Shown: positions 43,248 through 52,298 of the stretch, piece after piece
How the letters are laid out: each line of letters begins with the position of its first letter
Position numbering within the stretch: the stretch's first letter is position 1
DNA from: Chryseobacterium gleum
GTDB taxonomy: Bacteria > Bacteroidota > Bacteroidia > Flavobacteriales > Flavobacteriaceae
DNA: 64,000 bases
Reading direction: 5' to 3'
Assembly: GCA_945897915.1 (NCBI GenBank)
Contig: CAMDGB010000002.1
Location: forward strand, 1 to 64,000
Position numbers and translations under genes: made by a program
Notes under the pieces: model-generated
The model's input: the letters and a program-made list of their open reading frames with translations, nothing else
Database searches by the model: none
What the model was told of the DNA's origin: nothing

Positions 43248-44228
43248 TTATTTCTTGTTAAAATCTTCGTGATTGTCAAAAAACGTAATATTTCTTGTTG
43301 GTGCTGTATTTACTCGCAAATCGAAAATATCAAAGCGGTTGTAATGTCCAAGAATATCGTGCATTTGTTTCGGTTGAATGCACTTTTCTAAGTCGATTTC
43401 AGCATATACTATTCCTTCTTCGTCAATTAAAGGTGAACCGATCACAGCTCCATTAGGTCCAATAAATCCAGAAAATGCTGAACTTTTTCTATCTAATAAT
43501 TCATCTACATTCGGCACATCGGCTCGCAAGGCATCTTTGATTTCTTGAGAAATAGTGGAACACGACACAATCGTAAATAATTTACCTTCAAAAGAATGCG
43601 CAGCGGCACGAATTTTAATTGCTTCAGCCATATCGTATTCTGTTGGTGCTACCGGAAGCGAAATGTAATTAGCGATGTGAATCAATTCGCCTTGAGCGAG
43701 AAGCGTAAAACGTGCTAATGTATTCGTGTTTTCGCCACACGCCAAAGTTCCGATAGGACCTATTTCGGTATCATATACTTTTAAGGAGGATCCATCACCT
43801 GAAGTCCACGTCAATTTTTCTGCCCAAGTTGGGACTAACTTTCTATGTTTACCTATGATGATACCTTTATTATCAATGATTAAATTGGTATTGTAAATTT
43901 CGCCATAGCTTGAACCTCGTTCGTTGATTCCCATCACGATATGCATGTCGTTTTCTTTTGCAGCCAAGCATAATTTCTTAATTTCAGGTCCAGAAATATC
44001 TACCGAATTTTTATATAATTCTTCGTACCATTTACTCCCTTGAACAGGCGTCATAATCCAATTCCAATAAGGATATCCAGAAATAAATACTTCGGGAAAA
44101 GCAATAAGTTTTGCTTGGTTTGAGGCTGCTTCTTTAATAAAAGAAATCGCTTTGTCAACGGTTTTTTCTACATTAAGAAACACAGGTGACGTTTGAACGG
44201 TTGCGGCTTTAAATTTTTTGAATTCCAT
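43248..44228 (-). CDS. Nitrilase-superfamily C-N hydrolase
   Basis: 326-residue enzyme of the nitrilase superfamily. Catalytic Glu46 (IAFPEVFISGYPYWNW), Lys130 (GKHRKLVPTWAEKLTW) and Cys164 (IGTLACGENTNTLARF) are all present. The nucleophile context is CGEN rather than the CWE of many arylacetonitrilases. Length and the LVPTWAEKLTWTSGDG stretch place it among true nitrilases rather than omega-amidases or carbamylases. It is embedded in an aryl-CoA/gentisate operon, 3 nt upstream of the dioxygenase gene. A role in converting an aromatic nitrile (or amide) to the acid that enters the pathway is inferred. Confidence 0.85.
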   Translation of the reverse strand: MEFKKFKAATVQTSPVFLNVEKTVDKAISFIKEAASNQAKLIAFPEVFISGYPYWNWIMTPVQGSKWYEELYKNSVDISGPEIKKLCLAAKENDMHIVMGINERGSSYGEIYNTNLIIDNKGIIIGKHRKLVPTWAEKLTWTSGDGSSLKVYDTEIGPIGTLACGENTNTLARFTLLAQGELIHIANYISLPVAPTEYDMAEAIKIRAAAHSFEGKLFTIVSCSTISQEIKDALRADVPNVDELLDRKSSAFSGFIGPNGAVIGSPLIDEEGIVYAEIDLEKCIQPKQMHDILGHYNRFDIFDLRVNTAPTRNITFFDNHEDFNKK

Positions 44229-44235
44229 AGTATTT

Positions 44236-44275
44236 GTATTAAGATTTGAGTATTAAGTAGTAAGACTAAATACTG
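44236..44275. repeat. Degenerate short-period repeat at the thioesterase end
   Basis: On the plus strand, ATTAAGATTTGAGTATTAAG and AGTAGTAAGACTAAATACTG are loose repeats of AGTATTAAG. It overlaps the last codons of the thioesterase gene. Weakest example of its class in the window. Confidence 0.4.
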
Positions 44276-44675
44276 AAATTTTATTCTTCATTTCTTCTGA
44301 AAAAGGTTCAGCTTTGATGCCGTTTCTTTCTGGGTTGAAAGCTACGTTGACTAAAGTAACTTCGCCTTCTAAAACTTTATTATTGCTTTCATTTTCAAAC
44401 TCAAATCCACAAAGTATAGTGGAGTTTTTTAATTCTTTTACCCAAAGTTTTTTGGTTAAGATTTCCCCCAAACGTGCGGCATTTTTGAATTGAATTTTTA
44501 AATCAACCGTAGGAATACCATTTGTTTCATGCATTTTTGAAAAAGGTTGGTCAAGTGCTTCTTCAAACCAATCTTCAACTAAACCATTGAGCATTTCTAA
44601 AAATCTTGGATAGAAAACTATTCCGGCATAATCTATATGTTGAAAACGAACTTTTTCTTGTTTTATAAATTGCAT
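44253..44675 (-). CDS. Hotdog-fold acyl-CoA thioesterase (4HBT family)
   Basis: 140-residue thioesterase with the 4-hydroxybenzoyl-CoA-thioesterase signature RFQHIDYAGIVFYPRFLEML; Asp15 is the catalytic residue equivalent. In this operon it would release the hydroxylated aromatic acid (such as gentisate) from its CoA ester after ring hydroxylation. This fits the known salicylyl-CoA route, where gentisyl-CoA must be hydrolysed before ring cleavage. Its last codons (SVFSLTT) come from a degenerate repeat that continues into the spacer before the nitrilase gene. Confidence 0.88.
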   Translation of the reverse strand: MQFIKQEKVRFQHIDYAGIVFYPRFLEMLNGLVEDWFEEALDQPFSKMHETNGIPTVDLKIQFKNAARLGEILTKKLWVKELKNSTILCGFEFENESNNKVLEGEVTLVNVAFNPERNGIKAEPFSEEMKNKISVFSLTT

Positions 44676-44701
44676 ATTTCTGTTTTTTTAAACACTAATT
44701 A

Positions 44702-46282
44702 TTATTTCAATTTAAATCGTTGAATTTTCCCTGTTTCTGTTTTTGGCAAACAATCCACAAAATGAATTACTCTTGGATATTTATAGGGTGCTGCCGTATT
44801 TTTAAACCAATTTTGAATCTGAATTTTTAATGCTTCATCTGCCATTACTTGTTCTTTTATAACAATATGCGCACAAACCAACATACCTCGTTCTTCATCA
44901 GGTAAACCCACAACGGCACATTCTAAAATATTTTCATGAGTTAAAAGTACGGATTCTACTTCAATTGCCGCAATATTATAACCCGAAGAAATAATCATAT
45001 CATCGCCACGTGCGACAAAATGAAAATAGCCTTCTTCGTCTTGACGGAAAATATCGCCTGTAATGTTCCAGCCGTTTTCAACATATTCTCGTTGTTTTTC
45101 TTCTCGATTCAGATATTTACAACCTGTAATTCCTCGCACCGCTAATCTTCCAGTTTCATTTATTGGTAATTCGTTGCCTTGTTGGTCTATTATTTTGGCT
45201 TCGTAACCCGTTATGGCTTTTCCAGTTGCTCCGGGTTTCATGTTTTCTTCATTTGACGAAATAAAAATATGCAACATTTCGGTAGCGCCAATGCCATCAA
45301 TAATTTTTAATCCTGTGGCATCATACCAATCTTGCCAAACTTTTAACGGTAATGTTTCTCCTGCCGAAACACATTTTCGTAAACTTGAAATATCGAAGTC
45401 TTGAATTTTTGTTGTAATAACTCGCCATGCGGTTGGAGCGGTAAAACAAATCGTGATTTTATAATCTTGAATGGCTTTCAACAACACATCTGGACTTGGT
45501 TTTTCGATTAAAAAAGTGGATGCTCCAAAATACATCGGAAACAATACCAATCCACCTAAACCAAAAGTAAATCCAATAGGCGGACTTCCAATAAAATTGT
45601 CATTTGAATTAGGTTGCAACGAATAGTTTGGAAATGCTTCGCAAATAGTTAAAATATCTTTGTGATAATGCGCCGTCATTTTTGGCAAACCTGTGGTACC
45701 CGAAGTAAAACCAATTAGTGCCACATCCTCAGATTTTGAGGGATAATTGTCGAATGTTTTTGGTTTAGATTCCATTAACTCTTCTAAATCGGAATTTCTG
45801 TAAAAACTAATTTTTTTAAGAAAATTTGATTGGACTAAATACATTTCTTCGGCTAAATCGCTATCGCAAAAAGTATGAGAAATTTCAGCACAATCAATAA
45901 TGGTCGTTATTTCTTTAGAACGAAGTAATGGCATAGTTGCTACGACAATTCCGCCTGCTTTTAAAACTGCAAACCAACACGCCACCATCATTGGATTATT
46001 AGCTGAACGCAATAACACACGATTTCCTGATACTAATCCTAAATCTTCAACTAAAACATGAGCAATTTGATTGGCTTTTTCATACAAATCTTGATAAGAC
46101 CAAGTTTCTTCAAAAGTTCGAATACAAATAGTATTTCCACGACCTTCTTTGATGTGATTATCTAGTAATTTTTCTACGCAATTCAATAATTCAGGAAGTT
46201 GGAATTGTGGTAAATCCAAAAAGGAATATTCTGGTTGTAATTCCAGTGGCGGTAAGCTTATATGAGTAAAATTATCTTTCAT
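44702..46282 (-). CDS. Aryl-CoA ligase (2-aminobenzoate/benzoate-CoA ligase family)
   Basis: 526-residue AMP-forming ligase. P-loop-like motif IGFTSGTTGLPKMTAHYHKD (about 187-206), A8 region and the C-terminal catalytic Lys in LPKTETGKIQRFKLK. The segment LRSANNPMMVACWFAVLKAG is characteristic of 2-aminobenzoate- and related benzoate-CoA ligases. It would activate the aromatic acid for CoA-bound hydroxylation by the fused monooxygenase encoded 6 bp upstream. Anthranilate or salicylate are the likely substrates; specificity cannot be decided from motifs alone. Confidence 0.9.
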   Translation of the reverse strand: MKDNFTHISLPPLELQPEYSFLDLPQFQLPELLNCVEKLLDNHIKEGRGNTICIRTFEETWSYQDLYEKANQIAHVLVEDLGLVSGNRVLLRSANNPMMVACWFAVLKAGGIVVATMPLLRSKEITTIIDCAEISHTFCDSDLAEEMYLVQSNFLKKISFYRNSDLEELMESKPKTFDNYPSKSEDVALIGFTSGTTGLPKMTAHYHKDILTICEAFPNYSLQPNSNDNFIGSPPIGFTFGLGGLVLFPMYFGASTFLIEKPSPDVLLKAIQDYKITICFTAPTAWRVITTKIQDFDISSLRKCVSAGETLPLKVWQDWYDATGLKIIDGIGATEMLHIFISSNEENMKPGATGKAITGYEAKIIDQQGNELPINETGRLAVRGITGCKYLNREEKQREYVENGWNITGDIFRQDEEGYFHFVARGDDMIISSGYNIAAIEVESVLLTHENILECAVVGLPDEERGMLVCAHIVIKEQVMADEALKIQIQNWFKNTAAPYKYPRVIHFVDCLPKTETGKIQRFKLK

Positions 46283-46288
46283 TATTAA

Positions 46289-48580
46289 TTACTTCTTATT
46301 ACTCTTCGGTTTCAACGCTTTTTTCATGCCTTCTGCTTGTTTTCTTTCGGCGGCTTTTAATGGATACAAATGTGAAATGCCCATTTTGTATGAGTTTGGA
46401 ATGTCATTCGCTTGAAATTGTTCATACGCTTGCGCATTTCGTACAAAATTTGCATCCAATAATAATGGTCTTCCAAGTGCTACTAAATCAGCTCTTCCGT
46501 TTAAAATTATGGTATTAATTTGATCAATATCCTGTATATATCCTACTGTAATAGTTGGAATATGAACCGTATTTCTAATTGCATCTGAGAAAGGCGTTTG
46601 CCACATTCTGCCGGTTTGTGGTTTTTGGTTAGCAACTGTATTTCCTGTGGAAACATTAATGATATCAGCACCAGCCAATTTAAACGCTTCCGAAATTACC
46701 AAAACATCTTGTTCTGAAATGCCTTTTTCAGCCCAATCGGTAGCGGATATTCTAACAGAAATTGGCTTTTCTTTTGGAAATACGTCACGAATGGCTGTAA
46801 AAACCTCTATCGGATATTTTAAACGATTTTGAATATTTCCTCCAAATTCGTCTGAACGAATATTAGTTAATGGCGATAAGAAAGAAGCCAATAAAAATCC
46901 GTGATGCGCTTGTAATTCAATCATATCAAAACCAGATTTATTAGCATTTATTGCAGCTTGAACGAATTGATTTTTAATAAGTTGCATGTCTTCCAAAGTC
47001 ATCTCTTTTGGACAAGCTGAATTTTCATTAAAAGGAATGGCTGAAGCCGAAAGTAGTTCCCATTTTTTACCCTGAAATTTTTCTTCCCAAGGCATTTTTG
47101 AAGAGCCTTTTCTTCCTGAATGTCCTAATTGGATTCCGATTTTAGTTTGGGTATATTGGTGAATAAAATCAGTAATTCGTTTCCAAGCTACTATTTGATT
47201 TTCGGTATAAATTCCGGCGCAACCTTCTGTAATTCTTCCGGTTTCAGAAATAGCCGTCATTTCTGTTAATATTAATCCTAAACCGCCCACTGCTCTTGAA
47301 GTATAATGTTGAAAATGCCAATCGTTTACTACCCCGTTTTCAGCTAAATATTGTCCCATTGGCGACATTACTATTCGGTTTTGTAGCTCTAAATTTCTTA
47401 GTTTGAATTTTGTAAAAGCTGGAGATGCTGAAACAAGTTCAACATTACACTTGTCGTTAAATTCTTTCAAAACTTTATCCGTAAAAGAAGCATCTCTTAA
47501 TCGTATATTCTCATACGTTACTTTTTTAGAACGGGTCATACAACCAAATGCAAATTGTTGAAATGAATGCTGCATGTGACGATCCATATTCTCAAACCAA
47601 TCCAACGAAACGATGGCTGCATATTGAATCATTTCAACCGTATTTCTTCGGGTTTTATCATATTGTGCAAATGCTGCTTGTACATCGTTTGGATTGGCAA
47701 TTACCGCATCTGATAATCCAATAGCGCTGTCCATGGCTAATTTTGTTCCTGAACCAATAGAATAATGGGCTGTAGCTTTGGCATCACCTAATAAAACAAT
47801 ATTGTTATAGTACCAATTTTGATTCGTAACATGAGGAAACTGTCGCCAATATGATTTATTTGAAATTAAGGGATGTCCGTCTAATTCTGCTGCGAAGATT
47901 TCGGCAATTTTTGCCATGGTATCTGTTTCATTGGTGACTTCAAAACCATGTTTTTGCCAGGTTTCATCACTACATTCAAAAATCCAAGTACTCATTCCTT
48001 CTTCGTATTGATACGAATGCGCAACAATGGTTCCGTGTGGTGTACTTCTGAAAAAATAAGTAAAAGCGTCTAACGGTTTTGTGGAACCCATCCAAACAAA
48101 GCGGTTCTTTTTTAATTCAACTTTTGTTCCGAATTCTTCTTGATATTGTGTACGAATGGCACTTCCAATTCCGTCTGTTGCCAAAATAATATCGGAATCT
48201 GCAAATTGTGATAAATCATCTACATTTTGTTCGAAATGCAAATTTACGCCTTCTTCCAAACAACGTTGTTGTAATAATTGCAGTAGCGTTTTTCTGGAAC
48301 AACCGCAAAAACCATTTCCGGCAATATTAACGGATTCTCCATCTCTGGCAATTATGATGTCATCCCAATACGCAAATTTACTTCGAATTAATTCATACGA
48401 TTGCATGTCGCGTTTTAAGAATTCGCCTAATGTTTCATCTGAAAACACTACCCCGAATCCAAAACTATCGTCGGGCTTATTACGTTCGTATATATCGATT
48501 TGGCAATGCGGCATTGCTTTTTTGGTTAAAATCGAAAAGTAAAGTCCGCCTGGACCACCGCCTATAACTGTTATCTTCAT
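46289..48580 (-). CDS. Bifunctional salicylyl-CoA 5-hydroxylase / OYE-type oxidoreductase
   Basis: 763-residue fusion. The N-terminal part (about 1-385) is a class A flavoprotein monooxygenase: FAD motif VIGGGPGGLYFSIL, DG-type motif DIILATDGIGSAIR and the second FAD motif VLLGDAKATAHYSIGSG. The C-terminal part (about 390-740) is an Old-Yellow-Enzyme-like FMN domain: PMGQYLAENGVVNDWHFQHY, GLGLILTEMTAIS, ELQAHHGFLLASFLSP. The same fusion is known as 2-aminobenzoyl-CoA monooxygenase/reductase and is annotated as salicylyl-CoA 5-hydroxylase. It hydroxylates the CoA-bound ring at C5; whether the OYE domain also reduces the ring here is open. Followed by the ligase (6 bp). Confidence 0.9.
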   Translation of the reverse strand: MKITVIGGGPGGLYFSILTKKAMPHCQIDIYERNKPDDSFGFGVVFSDETLGEFLKRDMQSYELIRSKFAYWDDIIIARDGESVNIAGNGFCGCSRKTLLQLLQQRCLEEGVNLHFEQNVDDLSQFADSDIILATDGIGSAIRTQYQEEFGTKVELKKNRFVWMGSTKPLDAFTYFFRSTPHGTIVAHSYQYEEGMSTWIFECSDETWQKHGFEVTNETDTMAKIAEIFAAELDGHPLISNKSYWRQFPHVTNQNWYYNNIVLLGDAKATAHYSIGSGTKLAMDSAIGLSDAVIANPNDVQAAFAQYDKTRRNTVEMIQYAAIVSLDWFENMDRHMQHSFQQFAFGCMTRSKKVTYENIRLRDASFTDKVLKEFNDKCNVELVSASPAFTKFKLRNLELQNRIVMSPMGQYLAENGVVNDWHFQHYTSRAVGGLGLILTEMTAISETGRITEGCAGIYTENQIVAWKRITDFIHQYTQTKIGIQLGHSGRKGSSKMPWEEKFQGKKWELLSASAIPFNENSACPKEMTLEDMQLIKNQFVQAAINANKSGFDMIELQAHHGFLLASFLSPLTNIRSDEFGGNIQNRLKYPIEVFTAIRDVFPKEKPISVRISATDWAEKGISEQDVLVISEAFKLAGADIINVSTGNTVANQKPQTGRMWQTPFSDAIRNTVHIPTITVGYIQDIDQINTIILNGRADLVALGRPLLLDANFVRNAQAYEQFQANDIPNSYKMGISHLYPLKAAERKQAEGMKKALKPKSNKK

Positions 48581-48583
48581 ATT

Positions 48584-48623
48584 TTAATTGATAATTAACA
48601 ATGGATAATTGATAATTAAATTA
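48584..48623. repeat. ATTGATAATTAA-type repeat spacer
   Basis: Plus-strand units ATTGATAATTAAC, ATGGATAATTG and ATAATTAAATTAT fill the whole gap between the flavin reductase and fused monooxygenase genes, ending at the monooxygenase ATG. Confidence 0.7.
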
Positions 48624-49223
48624 TCTTTTAATAGAGAATATTTTTCCTAATTTACTATAATTTGAACCTGCTAAACGTGCGACTGGTTGGTATTTTTCTA
48701 AATCTATTTTATGATTTTCCATCAAAATTGAGTCGTCAATATGCATGGTGATTATTTTTCCAATGATAATACAAGCGCCACCATTTTGATGCTTTTCGAT
48801 AAAATAATGATGCACCATTTCACATTCAAACTGCACCAAGCTTTCTTTTACTCGTTTTGGTTTGATGTAAATTGAATCTATTGGAGTTACGTTTGCTAAT
48901 TCAAATTCACTCACTTCAGCCGCTACAGTTTGTGAAGTAGTATTCATTTGTTCTACAACATCTTCCGTAACTAAATTAGCTACAAATTGCTGATTGGCTA
49001 GAATATTATTTAAAGTGTCTTTATTTTTGTTTCCCGTTCGAACGGTTGAAAACATCAAATGAGGCGGATCTTCGCTAACGATATTAAAAAAGGAAAATGG
49101 GGCTAAATTATCAATTCCATTTTCATCAATAGTGGCTACCCAAGCTATAGGTCTTGGGATGACAGTGCCTGTCAATAATTTATATAAAGCGGAAGATTCG
49201 GTATTTTGAATATCAAATTGCAT
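48621..49223 (-). CDS. Flavin reductase family protein (FMN-binding split barrel)
   Basis: 200-residue protein of the flavin-reductase/DIM6 family, with the opening LLTGTVIPRPIAWVATIDEN and DNLAPFSFFNIVSEDPPHLM that bind FMN. Members supply reduced flavin to two-component oxygenases or bind FMN for other redox work. It is the first gene of the aromatic operon, with a TATTTTTG promoter box about 22 nt upstream. Since the fused hydroxylase should use NAD(P)H on its own, the reductase may support an additional oxygenation or the FMN-dependent half. Confidence 0.87.
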   Translation of the reverse strand: MQFDIQNTESSALYKLLTGTVIPRPIAWVATIDENGIDNLAPFSFFNIVSEDPPHLMFSTVRTGNKNKDTLNNILANQQFVANLVTEDVVEQMNTTSQTVAAEVSEFELANVTPIDSIYIKPKRVKESLVQFECEMVHHYFIEKHQNGGACIIIGKIITMHIDDSILMENHKIDLEKYQPVARLAGSNYSKLGKIFSIKR

Positions 49224-49244
49224 TTAAAATAATATTAGTATCTT

Positions 49245-49252
49245 CAAAAATA
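49245..49252 (-). promoter_or_regulatory. -7 box TATTTTTG at the head of the aromatic operon
   Basis: TAnnTTTG match on the minus strand, 21 nt before the flavin reductase ATG (49223). It is the only such box found upstream of this operon; no well-spaced TTG at -33 and no regulator gene nearby. Confidence 0.45.
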
Positions 49253-49360
49253 AGTTAAAAAAAACAAATTATTCTATTTTTTTACGTTTAATATGTAAAG
49301 ATTTTCTACTAATTTTTGTTTTATTTTTCGTTTGAAAAAAGGTTTGAAAAAATACAATAA

Positions 49361-49392
49361 CAAAAAAAATCCCAATTTTCATTGGGATTTTA
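49361..49392 (-). terminator. Intrinsic terminator after infB
   Basis: 10-bp stem AAATCCCAAT (49367-49376) / ATTGGGATTT (49381-49390) around TTTC (GAAA on minus), followed by a U run in the minus RNA; 17 nt past the infB stop. Confidence 0.85.
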
Positions 49393-49407
49393 TATTTTAA
49401 ATAAATT

Positions 49408-52245
49408 TTATTTTAATTTCTTTTTGATTTCAATTTCGTGGAAACTTTCAATAATATCTAATTCTTTAATATCATTGTATCCTTTAATTTGCATACCACA
49501 ATCGTATCCTTTAGCCACTTCTTTTACATCGTCTTTGAAACGTTTTAAAGCCACTAATTCTCCTGTGAAAATTACAACACCTTCTCTAATTAATCGGATT
49601 CTGTTGTTACGAATTACTTTACCATCTGTAATCATACATCCAGCAATTGTACCAATTTTAGATACTTTAAACAATTCTCTAATTTCTGCAGTACCAGTAA
49701 TTTCTTCTTTTAATTCTGGAGAAAGCATGCCCTCCATTGCATCTTTTAAATCGTCGATAGCTGCGTAAATAATAGAATAATTACGGATATCAATTTCTTC
49801 TTTGTCTGCTAAAGCTTTTGCATTTCCTGCAGGACGAACGTTAAATCCGATAATAATTGCATCTGAAGCAGAAGCTAATAATACGTCTGATTCTGTAATC
49901 GCTCCAACTCCTTTATGGATGATGTTTATTTGAATTTCTTCTGTTGATAATTTAGAAAACGAATCAGATAGTGCTTCTACTGAACCATCCACGTCTCCTT
50001 TAAGGATAATGTTTAATTCTTTAAACTGACCTAAAGCAATACGTCGTCCAATTTCTGAAAGTGTAATATGTTTTTGTGTACGAACCGATTGCTCACGAGC
50101 TAATTGTGCCCGTTTTGTTGCAATTTGTTTTGCTTCTCTTTCGTCTTCGTAAACATTAAATTTATCTCCAGCAGTTGGCGCTCCGTCTAAACCTAATACA
50201 GATACTGGTGTTGAAGGCCCTGCAATTTTTACAGTATTTCCTCTTTCATCAAACATGGCACGAATTTTTCCATGATTTTTACCTGCTAACATGTAATCAC
50301 CAATTTTTAAAGTTCCTGCTTGTACTAATATTGTAGAAACGTAACCACGACCTTTGTCTAATTGTGCTTCTACAACTGTTCCTTGTGCAGGTTTATTTGG
50401 GTTTGCTTTTAGTTCAAGAATTTCAGCTTCTAATAATACTTTTTCTAATAATTCTGGAATTCCTTGTCCGAATTTTGCTGAGATATCATGAGATTGGTAT
50501 TTTCCACCCCAATCTTCAACAAGTAAATTCATACCTGCTAATTGTTCTTTAATTTTCTCAGGATTCGCATTTGGTTTATCCACTTTATTGATTGCAAAAA
50601 TCATTGGAACACCAGCTGCTTGTGCATGAGAAATCGCTTCTTTTGTTTGCGGCATGATGTCGTCGTCGGCAGCAACTACAATAATTGCAATATCGGTAAC
50701 TTGAGCACCACGAGCACGCATAGCTGTAAAGGCTTCGTGACCAGGTGTGTCTAAGAAAGCGATTTTTTGACCACCATCTAAAGTTACTCCGTAAGCGCCA
50801 ATATGTTGTGTAATTCCTCCTGATTCTCCAGCAATAACATTTGCTTTACGAACATAATCTAGTAACGATGTTTTACCATGATCGACGTGACCCATAACAG
50901 TAACAATTGGTGCTCTGAATTCTAATTCTTCTTCTGTATCCTCAATAATTACTGCATTTTCTTCAATATCTGTTGTGATAAATTGCATTTCGTAACCAAA
51001 TTCATCTGCAACTATTGTTAATGTTTCAGCATCTAAACGTTGGTTCATGGTAACCATTATTCCTAAAGACATACATGTTCCGATTACTTTTGTAATTGGC
51101 ACATCCATCATAGTTGCAATTTCACCGACTGTAACAAATTCTGTTACTTTAAGTATTTTGCTTTCTAAATCTTGTTGTGCTAAATCGTCATCAGTACGTT
51201 GACGGTGCGTATCTCTTTTATCTCTTCTATATTTTGCAGCTTTAGATTTATTACCTTTTCCTTGTAATCTTTCTAAAGTTTCTTTAATTTGATTTTTTAC
51301 TTCTTCTTCCGTTGGCTCAACTTTTACAATTGGTGTTGATTTGTTAAAACCTGGTTTTTTGAACCCGCCTACGCCTTGTCCGCCTTGGTAAGGTCTTTTT
51401 ACGAATCCGCCTTGACCTCCAGCGCCTTGAGTGGTTCCACCTGTACCACCTGTGTTTGGCGTTGCTGGTTTAACGATTCTTTTTCGTTTATTTGCTGCTG
51501 AACCTGGAGCGCCTGCTGCACCTGGGGTTCCTGGCTTAGTTGCGGCAGCACCTGGAGTTCCTGGTTTTTTAAATTCTTCTTTCTTTTTCTTAGGTTTATT
51601 AAATTGAGCTAAATCAATTGTTTGACCCGTGAAAGTAGCTCCTGAAAGTTTCGTGTATTGTGTGTCTAGTCTTACTTCAATTGGTGTGCCATCAGGATTA
51701 AATTCTTGTGGTTGAACTGAAGGTTCTTCTGATTTTGTTTTTGTTTTTTCAATAGATTTTTTACTAGTTTCTGCAGGTTTGTCTGAAGTTTTTTCTGCAA
51801 CAACTGTTTTTTCAACTTTTGAATCCTTATTATTTTCTTTAGCCCCAACAGGTTTATCTGTTTTAATTGTTTCTTGTTTTTTTGGATTTAAATCAATTTT
51901 TCCCAAAGAAACTGGAGCAGTCACTACTGTTTTGGCTTTTATTATTTCTTGTTTTTGTCTTTCTTCTTCTGCAATACGTTTCACTTCGAGTTCTTTTTCG
52001 ATTTCACGTTTTAGTGCTTCTTTTTCTTTTTTCTTTTCTTCGCCAACTTCTTTCGAAGCTACTTTATTTCCCTTATCGGCCGAAAAAATATTGCACAAAA
52101 CGTCGAATTCCAATTGAGAAACTTTTGCATTGGGACTGTGCTCAATGGTATGACCCTTTTCTTTTAAGGTGTCAACAGCTCTATCAAGTGAAATGTTGAA
52201 TTCTTTTAAAACTTTACTTATTCGTATTACTCTTTCTTCAGACAT
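49408..52245 (-). CDS. infB: Translation initiation factor IF-2
   Basis: GTPase that brings initiator tRNA to the 30S subunit. 945 residues, long form: N-terminal IF2N (about 1-55), charged Lys/Glu-rich linker, a collagen-like Gly/Pro/Ala stretch (about 225-310, PGTPGAA units and [15 protein letters not shown]), then the G domain from about 445 ([43 protein letters not shown]) and C-terminal domains II-IV ending in [20 protein letters not shown]. Third gene of rimP-nusA-infB, 53 bp after nusA. Confidence 0.97.
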   Translation of the reverse strand: MSEERVIRISKVLKEFNISLDRAVDTLKEKGHTIEHSPNAKVSQLEFDVLCNIFSADKGNKVASKEVGEEKKKEKEALKREIEKELEVKRIAEEERQKQEIIKAKTVVTAPVSLGKIDLNPKKQETIKTDKPVGAKENNKDSKVEKTVVAEKTSDKPAETSKKSIEKTKTKSEEPSVQPQEFNPDGTPIEVRLDTQYTKLSGATFTGQTIDLAQFNKPKKKKEEFKKPGTPGAAATKPGTPGAAGAPGSAANKRKRIVKPATPNTGGTGGTTQGAGGQGGFVKRPYQGGQGVGGFKKPGFNKSTPIVKVEPTEEEVKNQIKETLERLQGKGNKSKAAKYRRDKRDTHRQRTDDDLAQQDLESKILKVTEFVTVGEIATMMDVPITKVIGTCMSLGIMVTMNQRLDAETLTIVADEFGYEMQFITTDIEENAVIIEDTEEELEFRAPIVTVMGHVDHGKTSLLDYVRKANVIAGESGGITQHIGAYGVTLDGGQKIAFLDTPGHEAFTAMRARGAQVTDIAIIVVAADDDIMPQTKEAISHAQAAGVPMIFAINKVDKPNANPEKIKEQLAGMNLLVEDWGGKYQSHDISAKFGQGIPELLEKVLLEAEILELKANPNKPAQGTVVEAQLDKGRGYVSTILVQAGTLKIGDYMLAGKNHGKIRAMFDERGNTVKIAGPSTPVSVLGLDGAPTAGDKFNVYEDEREAKQIATKRAQLAREQSVRTQKHITLSEIGRRIALGQFKELNIILKGDVDGSVEALSDSFSKLSTEEIQINIIHKGVGAITESDVLLASASDAIIIGFNVRPAGNAKALADKEEIDIRNYSIIYAAIDDLKDAMEGMLSPELKEEITGTAEIRELFKVSKIGTIAGCMITDGKVIRNNRIRLIREGVVIFTGELVALKRFKDDVKEVAKGYDCGMQIKGYNDIKELDIIESFHEIEIKKKLK

Positions 52246-52298
52246 ATTTGTATTTTGCTTAATTTTCTGTGTGTTTGTGATGCTAAATTAATTGTAGA

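Noticed and set aside
5002..48623. CRISPR arrays among the short repeats
   Set aside because: Units are 7-13 nt, contiguous without spacers, differ between sites, and no cas genes are present.
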